Origin: Christensenella sp. UBA5893
Lineage (GTDB): Bacteria; Bacillota; Clostridia; Christensenellales; UBA1242
Length of the DNA stretch: 64,000 nt
Direction: 5' to 3'
NCBI GenBank assembly: GCA_002431905.1
Contig: DJER01000033.1
Coordinates: 39,513-103,512 of the forward strand
Below are positions 51,028 through 58,915 of this stretch, one piece after another. Position 1 is the stretch's first letter. Each line of letters opens with the position of its first letter. A model generated the notes under the pieces. The model had not been told where the DNA came from. It searched no databases and was given only the letters and a program-made list of their open reading frames with translations. The position numbers and the translations under genes were made by a program.

Positions 51028-51281
51028 TTTTTAATGAGTTGGCATTAGATTATAACCTAAATATTGGTGGATATAATCAATTTAATTTGGTTAATCTTTC
51101 CAATAAATTAGTCTATATTGAAGGACAAAAAGGGATAATAAAAATATCTACCGACTGCATTACATTCAGGGTAAAAAAAAGTGTTATTTCCGTTTTTGGA
51201 CAAAACCTTACAATAAAAAGAATAACCGATTCAGTACTTGTAATCGCTGGCGAAATCAAGCAAATTGAGAGTGGTGTATGA
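51018..51281 (+). CDS. yqfC: Sporulation-associated protein YqfC (YabP/YqfC family)
   Basis: 87 aa from GTG 51018. Recognised by its small YabP/YqfC fold (LVYIEGQKGIIKISTDCITF, VLVIAGEIKQIE) and by its place immediately before yqfD, with a 4-bp overlap. Its Bacillus counterpart is expressed in the mother cell during sporulation. The start codon is buried in a hairpin (previous entry). Confidence 0.82.
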   Translation: MFNFFNELALDYNLNIGGYNQFNLVNLSNKLVYIEGQKGIIKISTDCITFRVKKSVISVFGQNLTIKRITDSVLVIAGEIKQIESGV

Positions 51282-52390
51282 AGAATTATAGGTTTGAAAT
51301 TTCGTCACTAAATAGCGAAAAATGTATAAATTTAATAACTCAAAAATATGAAATATTTGACTTTTCAAAAAATGATAAGAATGTTATTTTTTATTGCCAA
51401 AATAAAGATAAAGAAAATATTGAAAAAATATTAAAAAAATTAAATCAAAAAATATATAATAAAAATTATTTTGGTGCATTATTTCATATTAAAAACATAT
51501 TTAGCATTGGCATAATATTAGGCATTTTTTTATCCATTATTTTATGGGGAATATCAACATTATTTATCACAAATATTCTTGTTGTTGGCAACTATAATTT
51601 TACTTCAAAGGAAATTTTTGAAGTTCTTGAAAATAATAAAATTTGCAAGTGGAAACTTAAAAAGGATATCAATATAAAATCATTACAAAATAATATTGAA
51701 AATATAAATCATATAAGTTACGCAAGTGTGATTATTCGAGGTAATTCACTTATTATAAATGTAAAAGAAGAATTGACCAACAGCGAAGTTATAAATATTG
51801 GAAATTTTGACCCGATTATTTCAATCTATGACGGGCAAATCACAAGTGTAAAGTTAATTCAAGGCACACTAAAAGTAAAGGTTGGCGATGTTATAAAAGT
51901 TGGTGATGTTTTGGTTGAACCCTACATAACAAAACAAACTGGCGAGAAAATTAGTGTTGAACCACTTGCAGATATTGTTTGTGATGTTTATGTTACATCA
52001 AGTTTGGAGTTGAAAGAAAATCAAATAAAAACGCAAAGAACAGGTAACAGTATTACAAATTTTGAACTTTACGCTTTCAATCTGCCAATTTTTAAAAAAC
52101 AGGATGATGTTCATTTTAAAACATTTGAAAAAGTTGAAAAAGAAATTTATGTTTCAAATATCTTGCTTCCAATAAAAAGGAAAGAAATTACATATTACGA
52201 AACAACAACTACAAAAGAGAACATCAACTTTGAAGAAAACAAAAAAACTTTTATTGAACAATGTAAGCAAATTGCTTTGCTTAATTTTGCAAAATATGAC
52301 ATAATAAAAAATGAAAGTTATTCGATTTATAAAATTGATGACACATACACCATTTTATATACATTAACTTTGAGTAAAAAAATTTGTTAG
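51278..52390 (+). CDS. yqfD: Sporulation protein YqfD
   Basis: 370 aa. A soluble N-terminal part of about 75 residues, a membrane helix (IFSIGIILGIFLSIILWGIS), then a large extracytoplasmic domain with the family core VVGNYNFTSKEIFEVLE and DGQITSVKLIQGTLKVKVGD. YqfC and YqfD occur together in endospore formers; whether this organism still forms spores cannot be judged here. phoH and yqfF, normally next, are absent. Confidence 0.88.
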   Translation: MKNYRFEISSLNSEKCINLITQKYEIFDFSKNDKNVIFYCQNKDKENIEKILKKLNQKIYNKNYFGALFHIKNIFSIGIILGIFLSIILWGISTLFITNILVVGNYNFTSKEIFEVLENNKICKWKLKKDINIKSLQNNIENINHISYASVIIRGNSLIINVKEELTNSEVINIGNFDPIISIYDGQITSVKLIQGTLKVKVGDVIKVGDVLVEPYITKQTGEKISVEPLADIVCDVYVTSSLELKENQIKTQRTGNSITNFELYAFNLPIFKKQDDVHFKTFEKVEKEIYVSNILLPIKRKEITYYETTTTKENINFEENKKTFIEQCKQIALLNFAKYDIIKNESYSIYKIDDTYTILYTLTLSKKIC

Positions 52391-52399
52391 AAGGAACAT

Positions 52400-52861
52400 A
52401 TGATAGTAAATTTTAATAACTTTGGAGATAAAGCTTTAAAACAAAAAATAATAGAAATTTTTGAAATTGCATTAAAAGAAACTCACAACAAAAACAATAT
52501 TATAATTGATGTAACAATTGTTGGACGAAACACAATAAGAGAACTTAACAGGGAACATAGAAATGTGGACAGGGTTACAGATGTTTTGAGTTTTCCATTG
52601 CTAGAAAACGAAGAACTAAAAAGTGATTTGATGCAAGATGAAACCATACAAACTGAACTTGGCGATATTGTTATTTGCAAGTCAAGGGCAGTGGAACAAG
52701 CTAAGGAATATGGACATAGTTTGGAAAGAGAAATCTGCTTTTTGGCATTACATGGTTTTTTGCACGTTTTGGGCTATGACCATATACAAAAAGAAGATGA
52801 AATGATAATGTTTCCACTTCAAGATAAAATACTAAATAAAGCACATATGGAGAGAAAATGA
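52400..52861 (+). CDS. ybeY: Endoribonuclease YbeY
   Basis: 16S rRNA 3'-end maturation and ribosome quality control. 153 aa; zinc site HGFLHVLGYDH near residue 123; LNREHRNVDRVTDVLSFPL and ELGDIVIC upstream. AGAAGGAA before ATG; the stop overlaps the era start. Confidence 0.96.
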   Translation: MIVNFNNFGDKALKQKIIEIFEIALKETHNKNNIIIDVTIVGRNTIRELNREHRNVDRVTDVLSFPLLENEELKSDLMQDETIQTELGDIVICKSRAVEQAKEYGHSLEREICFLALHGFLHVLGYDHIQKEDEMIMFPLQDKILNKAHMERK

Positions 52862-53763
52862 AATATAAATTTGGATATATCGCAATACTTGGCAAGCCAA
52901 ATGCGGGCAAAAGCACTTTGGTAAATAATTTGGTGGGCGAAAAAGTTGCAATCGTTTCGCCAAAACCACAAACAACAAGAAATAATATCTTGGGAATTTT
53001 GACAAAAGATAATTATCAACTTGTCCTTATTGACACACCGGGAATTCATAAATCAAAAAATGCACTCGACAAATATATGATGAAAAATGTTCGCTCGGCA
53101 CAAAGTGGAGCAAATGTAAATGTTTATCTTATTGACTCAACAAAACAAATTCAAGACCAAGAACTTGAATATATAAAGAACTTGAAAGAAATGGAACAAA
53201 CACCACTTATTGTTGCAATAAGTAAGGTTGATTTGATAAAACAACTAGATATCCTGCCAATAATTGACAAATTGTCAAAAATGAAAGAGATTGACGAAAT
53301 TGTGCCAATTTCCAGCGTTAAAGGTAAAAACACAAAAGAACTTGTTGAAACAATATTAAAATACTTGCCAGAGAGTGATTCAAAAAATTTTGAATATAAT
53401 GAAGATTACTATACAAATAAATCACTACGTTTTATTGCCAGCGAAACAATAAGAGAAAAGGCTCTATACTTTTTGCAAGATGAAATTCCTCATGGAATAA
53501 GTGTGGATATTGTCAACTTTGAAGAAAAGGAAAGGATAGTTGTAATTGATGCCGATATTATTTGTGAAAAGGAAAGTCACAAGTCAATAATTATAGGCAA
53601 AAAAGGCTCAATGTTAAAAAGCATTGGCGAAAAGGCAAGAATTGAACTGGAAAACCTAACAGGCAAAAAAGTGCTGTTAAAATTGTTTGTTAAGACAAAG
53701 AAAAATTGGAGAGAGAATACAAACTTGCTGACCGAATTTGGTTACAAACCAGATGAAGAATAA
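52858..53763 (+). CDS. era: GTPase Era
   Basis: Binds the 16S rRNA 3' end during 30S maturation. 301 aa: G1 GKPNAGKST, G2 PQTTRNN, G3 DTPGIHKSK, G4 SKVD, and a C-terminal KH domain (IIIGKKGSMLKSIGEKAR). Coupled to ybeY by a 4-bp overlap. Confidence 0.97.
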   Translation: MKYKFGYIAILGKPNAGKSTLVNNLVGEKVAIVSPKPQTTRNNILGILTKDNYQLVLIDTPGIHKSKNALDKYMMKNVRSAQSGANVNVYLIDSTKQIQDQELEYIKNLKEMEQTPLIVAISKVDLIKQLDILPIIDKLSKMKEIDEIVPISSVKGKNTKELVETILKYLPESDSKNFEYNEDYYTNKSLRFIASETIREKALYFLQDEIPHGISVDIVNFEEKERIVVIDADIICEKESHKSIIIGKKGSMLKSIGEKARIELENLTGKKVLLKLFVKTKKNWRENTNLLTEFGYKPDEE

Positions 53764-53856
53764 TTTTAAATTTAGTAAATTTTTCTTTGATTTTTGCATA
53801 TAATATAGTAAACTATTATTGTAAGATAAATTATTGAAAAACAAAAGGAGCAGGCT

Positions 53857-54018
53857 ATGGAAAATTTTGTTAGTGAAGACGCAAAAAAAGTGTGGAACAT
53901 TTTTACAAAAACAGGAAGTATTTCTGCTTATTTGTTGTATAGTGCAATTCAACATGGTAAATATCAAGATTTAGTCATTGATGACACACAAGAAAAAGAT
54001 GGCGGAATGGAGTTGTAA
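53857..54018 (+). CDS. YqzL-like small protein
   Basis: 53 aa, ATG 53857 after AAAAGGAG, TAA at 54016. Sequence core VWNIFTKTGSISAYLLYSAI matches the YqzL pattern (W-x-F-x-x-T-G-S/D-x-x-A-Y-L-L) and the gene lies between era and recO, as in Bacillus. Function unknown. A TATAAT-like stretch about 55 bp upstream could give it a promoter. It ends 2 bp before recO and provides the recO ribosome site (GGAATGGAG). Confidence 0.82.
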   Translation: MENFVSEDAKKVWNIFTKTGSISAYLLYSAIQHGKYQDLVIDDTQEKDGGMEL

Positions 54019-54020
54019 AG

Positions 54021-54734
54021 TTGGAAACAATAAAACAAAAAGGCATTGTTCTTGGGTCTGTTGATTACAAAGAAAAGGACAAGTTGGTAACTTTATTTAC
54101 GCTTGAAAATGGAATAATAACTTGCGTGCTAAAATCAGTAAAAAGTGAAAAAGCAAAACTAAAATTCGCCAAAGAACCATTTTGCTTTGGTGAATTTTTA
54201 ATAACTCTTCCGTCAAAAATTATAACAAGCGTTGATGTTGAAGATAGTTTTTTTGAATTAACAAAAAACATAGACAAGCTGTATATCGCTTGTGCAATTC
54301 TTGATGCAGTAAAAACTGTTTTGCCACAAGGCGAAAAGAACCCCGCAATGCTTGTTGAAACATTAAAGGCAATTGGTACAATTTGTTATGATAACGTCAA
54401 TGATAAATATGTTTTAATAAAATTTTTGCTAGACATTTTTGATGCGGTTGGATACAAGCTTGCACTCAATAAATGTTCTGTTTGTGGTCAAGATTTTGGG
54501 GCAAAAAGATACATCAATTTGGATTTTGGTGAAATTGTTTGCTCAGGTTGTAAAACCTCAAATTGTATGGAGATTTCTCCCAGATGCCACAAGACCTTCA
54601 AAATCTTATTTGACACACCATATGATAGTTTGTCAACATTAAAATTATCAAAATTTAGTGAAGATGAAGCCATAAATGTCCTAAATATCAATTTTGAACA
54701 TAGATTTGGTAAAAAATTGGTTATTGTAATTTAA
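54021..54734 (+). CDS. recO: DNA repair protein RecO
   Basis: Mediates RecA loading with RecR. 237 aa, TTG start at 54021. OB-fold N-terminus (KQKGIVLGSVDYKEKDKLVT), helical middle, zinc finger C-S-V-C ... C-S-G-C around residues 153-180, and a short C-terminal domain. recR is at 38859 in this window. Confidence 0.95.
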   Translation: METIKQKGIVLGSVDYKEKDKLVTLFTLENGIITCVLKSVKSEKAKLKFAKEPFCFGEFLITLPSKIITSVDVEDSFFELTKNIDKLYIACAILDAVKTVLPQGEKNPAMLVETLKAIGTICYDNVNDKYVLIKFLLDIFDAVGYKLALNKCSVCGQDFGAKRYINLDFGEIVCSGCKTSNCMEISPRCHKTFKILFDTPYDSLSTLKLSKFSEDEAINVLNINFEHRFGKKLVIVI

Positions 54735-54743
54735 TAAAAAATT

Positions 54744-54781
54744 TTAGCAACTATTTGTATTTAGTTGCTAATTTTTTTTTG
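54744..54781 (+). terminator. Terminator after recO
   Basis: TTAGCAACTA / TAGTTGCTAA with an 8-nt loop and nine T. Confidence 0.92.
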
Positions 54782-54823
54782 TTATTGTAAACTAACAAAG
54801 TATTTTTATATAGGAGGAAACAC

Positions 54824-57460
54824 ATGGCAAAAAAATACGTTTATTTGTTTACCGAAGGTAACGCAAAAATGCGTGAACTTTTGGGTGGTAAGGGCGCAAA
54901 CCTTGCTGAAATGACAAACCTAGGACTTCCTGTTCCACAAGGCTTCACAATATCAACAGAAGCTTGCACACAGTACTATGAAGATGGTCGTCAAATCAAT
55001 CCAGAAATTCAAGCAGAAATTATGGAATATATTTCAAAAATGGAAAAAATCACTGGCAAAAAATTCGGCGATGAAGAAAACCCACTTTTAGTTTCTGTTC
55101 GTAGTGGTGCAAGAGCATCAATGCCAGGAATGATGGACACAATTTTGAATCTTGGACTCAACGAAAAGGTTGTAGAAGTTATTGCAAAAAAATCTGGTAA
55201 TCCAAGATGGGCTTGGGACTGCTATCGTAGATTCATTCAAATGTACAGCGATGTAGTTATGGAAGTTGGTAAAAAGTATTTTGAACAACTTATTGATGAA
55301 TTGAAAGAAAGAAAGGGTGTTACACTTGATATTGACCTTACTGCAGAAGATTTAAAAGAACTTGCTGGCAAGTTTAAAGCAGAATACAAGGCAAAGATAG
55401 GGCAAGACTTCCCAGATGACCCAAAAGAACAATTGTTTGGGGCAATCAAAGCCGTATTTAGATCATGGGACAACCCAAGAGCAAACTACTATCGTATGCA
55501 AAATGATATTCCATACTCATGGGGTACAGCTGTCAATGTACAAATGATGGTATTTGGCAATATGGGCGAAACATCTGGAACAGGTGTCGCATTCACTCGT
55601 GACCCTGCAACAGGCGAAAAGAAACTTATGGGAGAATTTTTGATGAATGCCCAAGGCGAAGATGTTGTTGCTGGTGTAAGAACTCCAATGCCAATATCAA
55701 AAATGGCAGAAATTATGCCTCACGTTTATGAACAATTCCAAGAAATTTGCAAAACATTGGAAAATCACTACCATGATATGCAAGATATGGAATTCACAAT
55801 TGAAGACAAAAAGTTATATATGCTTCAAACTCGTAATGGTAAAAGAACTGCAAAAGCTGCAATCAAAATTGCTTGCGATTTAGTTGACGAAGGAATGATC
55901 ACAGAAAAAGATGCAATTATGCAAATTGACCCAAAATCTCTTGATTCACTTCTTCACCCACAATTTGATGCAAAAGCATTAAAGTCAGCACAACCAATCG
56001 CACAAGCTCTTGCTGCATCTCCAGGTGCTGCTTGTGGAAAGATTGTATTTACAGCAGAGGATGCCGTAAAACATGGCAAAAACAAAGAAAAAGTTGTTCT
56101 TGTTCGTTTGGAAACATCTCCAGAAGATATCGAAGGTATGCACTATGCACAAGGCGTGCTTACTGTTCGTGGTGGTATGACATCTCACGCAGCAGTTGTA
56201 GCTCGTGGTATGGGAACATGCTGTGTTTCTGGTTGTGGCGATATCAAAATGGACGAAGAGAACAAGTGTTTCACTCTTAATGGAAAAACATATCATGAGG
56301 GCGATGAAATCTCTCTTGATGGTTCAACAGGTAAGATTTATGATGGAATAATCGCAACAGTTCCTGCAAACACAAATGATGGCGAATTTGGTAGAATTAT
56401 GGCTTGGGCTAACAAGTATAAAGCACTTTCAGTTAGAACAAATGCAGACACTCCAAAAGACGCTCATCAAGCATTTATGTTTGGGGCAGAAGGTATTGGA
56501 CTTTGCAGAACAGAGCATATGTTCTTTGAACCAGACCGTATTGCAGCCATTCGTGAAATGATTTGTGCAGACACAGTTGAACAAAGAGTAAAAGCTTTGG
56601 ACAAACTTGAACCAATGCAACAAGGTGACTTTGAAAAACTTTATGAAGAAGCAAAAGGTCTTCCAGTAAACATTCGTTTCCTTGATCCACCTCTTCATGA
56701 ATTTGTTCCAACAGAAGAAGCTGACATAAAGCTCCTTGCTGACTCACAAGGCAAAACAGTTGAAGAAGTAAAACAAATTATTGCTTCACTTCATGAGTTT
56801 AACCCAATGATGGGACATCGTGGTTGCAGACTTGCTGTAACATTCCCAGAAATCGCAAGAATGCAAACAACAGCCGTTATTAAGGCTGCAATTGCAGTAA
56901 CAAAACGTCATCCAGAATACAAGACAGAACCTGAAATAATGATTCCACTTGTTGGCGAAGTAAAAGAACTTGCATTTGTTAAGAATATAGTTTCCGAAAC
57001 AGCTGATGCTTTAATCAAAGAATCAGGTCTTAATATGGAATACAAAGTTGGTACAATGATAGAAATACCAAGAGCAGCACTTCTTGCTGATGAAATTGCA
57101 AAAGAAGCTGAATATTTCTCATTTGGTACAAACGACTTAACTCAAATGACATTTGGTTTTTCTCGTGATGATGCCGGCAAATTCTTGAAATCATACTATG
57201 AACATAAGATTTATGAATTTGACCCATTTGCAAAACTTGATACACATGGTGTAGGTAAGTTAATCGAAAATGCAACAAGACTTGGAAAACAAACACGTCC
57301 AAATATGGAACTTGGAATTTGTGGCGAACATGGTGGCGATCCATCATCAATCGAATTCTGCCATAATACAGGACTCACATATGTTTCTTGTTCGCCATTC
57401 AGAGTACCAATCGCAAGATTGGCTGCTGCACAAGCTAACATTAAAAATCCTAGAAAATAA
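54824..57460 (+). CDS. ppdK: Pyruvate phosphate dikinase
   Basis: 878 aa, normal length. Reversible pyruvate + ATP + Pi to phosphoenolpyruvate + AMP + PPi. N-terminal ATP-grasp domain (LGGKGANLAEMTNLGLPVPQ, SVRSGARASMPGMMDTILNL), swivelling domain with the phosphorylated His in GGMTSHAAVVARGMG, and a C-terminal PEP/pyruvate barrel with GTNDLTQMTFGFSRDD and the catalytic Cys in GICGEHGGDP. Typical of anaerobes that use PPi-linked glycolysis. AGGAGG precedes ATG. Confidence 0.97.
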   Translation: MAKKYVYLFTEGNAKMRELLGGKGANLAEMTNLGLPVPQGFTISTEACTQYYEDGRQINPEIQAEIMEYISKMEKITGKKFGDEENPLLVSVRSGARASMPGMMDTILNLGLNEKVVEVIAKKSGNPRWAWDCYRRFIQMYSDVVMEVGKKYFEQLIDELKERKGVTLDIDLTAEDLKELAGKFKAEYKAKIGQDFPDDPKEQLFGAIKAVFRSWDNPRANYYRMQNDIPYSWGTAVNVQMMVFGNMGETSGTGVAFTRDPATGEKKLMGEFLMNAQGEDVVAGVRTPMPISKMAEIMPHVYEQFQEICKTLENHYHDMQDMEFTIEDKKLYMLQTRNGKRTAKAAIKIACDLVDEGMITEKDAIMQIDPKSLDSLLHPQFDAKALKSAQPIAQALAASPGAACGKIVFTAEDAVKHGKNKEKVVLVRLETSPEDIEGMHYAQGVLTVRGGMTSHAAVVARGMGTCCVSGCGDIKMDEENKCFTLNGKTYHEGDEISLDGSTGKIYDGIIATVPANTNDGEFGRIMAWANKYKALSVRTNADTPKDAHQAFMFGAEGIGLCRTEHMFFEPDRIAAIREMICADTVEQRVKALDKLEPMQQGDFEKLYEEAKGLPVNIRFLDPPLHEFVPTEEADIKLLADSQGKTVEEVKQIIASLHEFNPMMGHRGCRLAVTFPEIARMQTTAVIKAAIAVTKRHPEYKTEPEIMIPLVGEVKELAFVKNIVSETADALIKESGLNMEYKVGTMIEIPRAALLADEIAKEAEYFSFGTNDLTQMTFGFSRDDAGKFLKSYYEHKIYEFDPFAKLDTHGVGKLIENATRLGKQTRPNMELGICGEHGGDPSSIEFCHNTGLTYVSCSPFRVPIARLAAAQANIKNPRK

Positions 57461-57469
57461 AAAAAATAA

Positions 57470-57582
57470 AAAAAGAACTCCCAATAACTTCGTTTACTGT
57501 CAAATTTTCAACATAGTCATTTGCGTCAGCAAACTCCTACGTTGAAAAATTTGACAAGCCTCGTTCTTGGGGTTCTTTTTTT
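57470..57582 (+). ncRNA. Structured repeat element, copy A (also acts as terminator of ppdK)
   Basis: Three nested helices: outer AAGAACtCCCAA / TTGGGGTTCTT (57473-57484 with 57567-57577), inner TGTCAAATTTTCAAC / GTTGAAAAATTTGACA (57498-57512 with 57541-57556), and apical TTTGC-GTCA-GCAAA (57520-57533). Conserved unpaired blocks are CTTCG..TTTACT, AGTC, CTCCT and AGCCTCG. It ends in a T-run. Copies B and C share helices and blocks with different stem sequence. No known RNA class was recognised. Confidence 0.65.
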
Positions 57583-57620
57583 ATTTTTATATAGCACAAA
57601 AACTTCTTTGTTTCTGCTTG

Positions 57621-57668
57621 GAAATTTGCATACAATCACTTATGTAGGTAAGTTCTGCGTGCAAGTGC
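57621..57668 (+). ncRNA. Diverged copy of the structured element (B')
   Basis: TTTGCATACA / TGCGTGCAAG (one mismatch, two G-U pairs) encloses ACTTA / TAAGT and the linkers AATC and TCTGCG that correspond to AGTC and CTCCTRCG of the other copies. The outer helix is not clear. AACTTC..TTTGTTTCTG upstream resembles the CTTCG..TTTACTG block. Confidence 0.4.
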
Positions 57669-57730
57669 CAAGTAAACATCGAATTTCGGGCTGTTTTTTA
57701 TTTTTTAAATACAATTTATGTTTATTAGAG

Positions 57731-57813
57731 AGCATAGCACACACAGTCACTTGCATCAGCAAGCTCCTGCGTGTGCGAACTCACTGAGCCTCGTTCTTGG
57801 GGTTCTTTTTTAT
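57731..57813 (+). ncRNA. Structured repeat element, copy B
   Basis: GCACAC / GTGTGC (57737-57742 with 57771-57776) encloses CTTGC-ATCA-GCAAG (57750-57763), with the blocks AGTC and CTCCTGCG conserved. The last 25 bases (AGCCTCGTTCTTGGGGTTCT, then T) are the same as in copy A, but the matching 5' outer arm is missing, so this copy seems truncated or recombined. Confidence 0.55.
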
Positions 57814-57917
57814 TGTCATTGCGACACACACATCGACGCACAACTCTGGAGAAATTCCTTATAAAAGCAGATGAGATTTCTCGTTAGCAGGTTCAGATAT
57901 TCCACACTCGAAACGAC
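57814..57917. repeat. Interspersed inverted-pair repeat
   Basis: Begins TGTCATTGCGACAC, centre GGAGAAATTCC facing GAGATTTCTC, end CTCGAAACGAC. Same two-half-unit layout as 36797-36903, including the TTAGCAGGTTC / TGAGCGGGTTC segment. Confidence 0.72.
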
Positions 57918-57933
57918 TATTTTTATATTATCT

Positions 57934-57977
57934 TTTCGTTTCGACACATACTTCAAGGTTGACTTTGGAGAAATCTC
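57934..57977. repeat. Interspersed repeat half-unit
   Basis: TTCGTTTCGACACATACTTC ... CTTTGGAGAAATCTC. Confidence 0.72.
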
Positions 57978-57985
57978 TTCCAATT

Positions 57986-58030
57986 AGTCATTTCGACCTC
58001 GACATCCTTGACGGGCAATGGAGAAATCTC
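57986..58030. repeat. Interspersed repeat half-unit, GACGGGCAA variant
   Basis: GTCATTTCGACCTCGACATC, CTTGACGGGCAATGGAGAAATCTC in total; the interior matches the copy at the window end (63963). Confidence 0.72.
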
Positions 58031-58154
58031 AACCATGTTAAAACTTTCGCTAAATTTTCTTTGTTTGCATTAAAATAGTTTATAAATAGGTAAGTAAAAT
58101 AATGTTGGTAATTGCCAAAAAATCTTCAATATTTTTTTATTTGTTGACACACTG

Positions 58155-58192
58155 TTGTCAAGTTTTGAGTGCTATATATAGAACATATGTTC
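58155..58192 (+). promoter_or_regulatory. Candidate SOS-controlled promoter with LexA box
   Basis: TTGTCA, 16-bp spacer, TATAGA (58177-58182), and GAACATATGTTC at 58181-58192, which fits the Gram-positive LexA/DinR consensus GAAC-RNRY-GTTC exactly and covers the expected start point. A TTGACA at 58144 is an alternative -35. The only gene downstream on this strand is the ArpU-like gene 150 bp away. Confidence 0.55.
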
Positions 58193-58241
58193 AATTATGT
58201 AAAATAAAAGCAAAAGACGATTAACGATTTATGTAATTTTC

Positions 58242-58284
58242 TGTCGACTTTTGTAAAAAAATGTCGATATTTGTAAAAAATGTC
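58242..58284 (+). repeat. Tandem 20-bp direct repeats
   Basis: TGTCGACTTTTGTAAAAAAA, TGTCGATATTTGTAAAAAA and a third partial TGTCACA, period 19-20 bp, i.e. two helical turns. Placed just upstream of a TTGACT...CATAAT promoter-like pair (58293-58322). Likely a binding site for a regulator; the TGTCGA core is close to, but not equal to, the Spo0A box TGTCGAA. Confidence 0.5.
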
Positions 58285-58345
58285 ACACTAAATTGACTTT
58301 GCCCCAAGGTCTATAACATAATTGGATGTACAAAGGGAGAATAAC

Positions 58346-58915
58346 ATGGAAAACAATAATAATTGGAGTAAAACAATACTGGGAGTTTACAAGTATTTAC
58401 CAAGGGTCACTTTGGCATTTGACAAACTTGTAAAATCAAGGGCATATAATTCATCAGCCACAAGTCTTTATAACTTGGCATTTAATGATATTATGAATGT
58501 TGCTAACTCAATAATAAATTTAACACAAAGAAAAAACAATCTAATCAATTTAAAAGTGATAATTGATAAAACTTTAAAAAGTATTGATTTAACAAGTGCA
58601 AGAATTTTAATTTACAAATATTTTGACAACAAAAAGTCGGCAGATATTGCAAAAATGTTAAATGTTTGCAATAGAACATATTTTAGAAAGGTAAATAGCG
58701 CATTAACACATTTTACTTGTGCATTGGCAAAGCAAGGATACGATTCATTCAAATTATTCCAAATGCTCAAAAATGAAAAATGGATAATGTCAGTTTACAA
58801 CACATATTCAGCATGTGAAGATATTGGAATGGAAAACATTATGGACAGTGTGGAATATCGAAACAAGTTCCAAAGAACATTAATGTGTGAATTCAAAAAG
58901 GCAAGAGTAGGCTAA
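58346..58915 (+). CDS. ArpU/RinA-like phage late-gene regulator (sigma-like HTH)
   Basis: 189 aa from ATG 58346, after AAAGGGAG. Helical throughout. The segment ILIYKYFDNKKSADIAKMLN followed by VCNRTYFRKVNSALTHF matches the sigma-70 region-4-like pattern of ArpU/RinA proteins, which activate packaging and lysis genes in Firmicutes phages. Family assignment is by pattern only. A terminase gene lies 0.9 kb downstream, supporting phage ancestry. Preceded by a LexA-type box and tandem repeats. Its stop overlaps the convergent SH3-type gene by 4 bp. Confidence 0.5.
   Translation: MENNNNWSKTILGVYKYLPRVTLAFDKLVKSRAYNSSATSLYNLAFNDIMNVANSIINLTQRKNNLINLKVIIDKTLKSIDLTSARILIYKYFDNKKSADIAKMLNVCNRTYFRKVNSALTHFTCALAKQGYDSFKLFQMLKNEKWIMSVYNTYSACEDIGMENIMDSVEYRNKFQRTLMCEFKKARVG

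Noticed and set aside
57270..57787. Short plus-strand frames (91 and 88 aa) at the end of and after ppdK
   Set aside because: They lie in ppdK's other frame or across the structured repeat elements and have no coding character.
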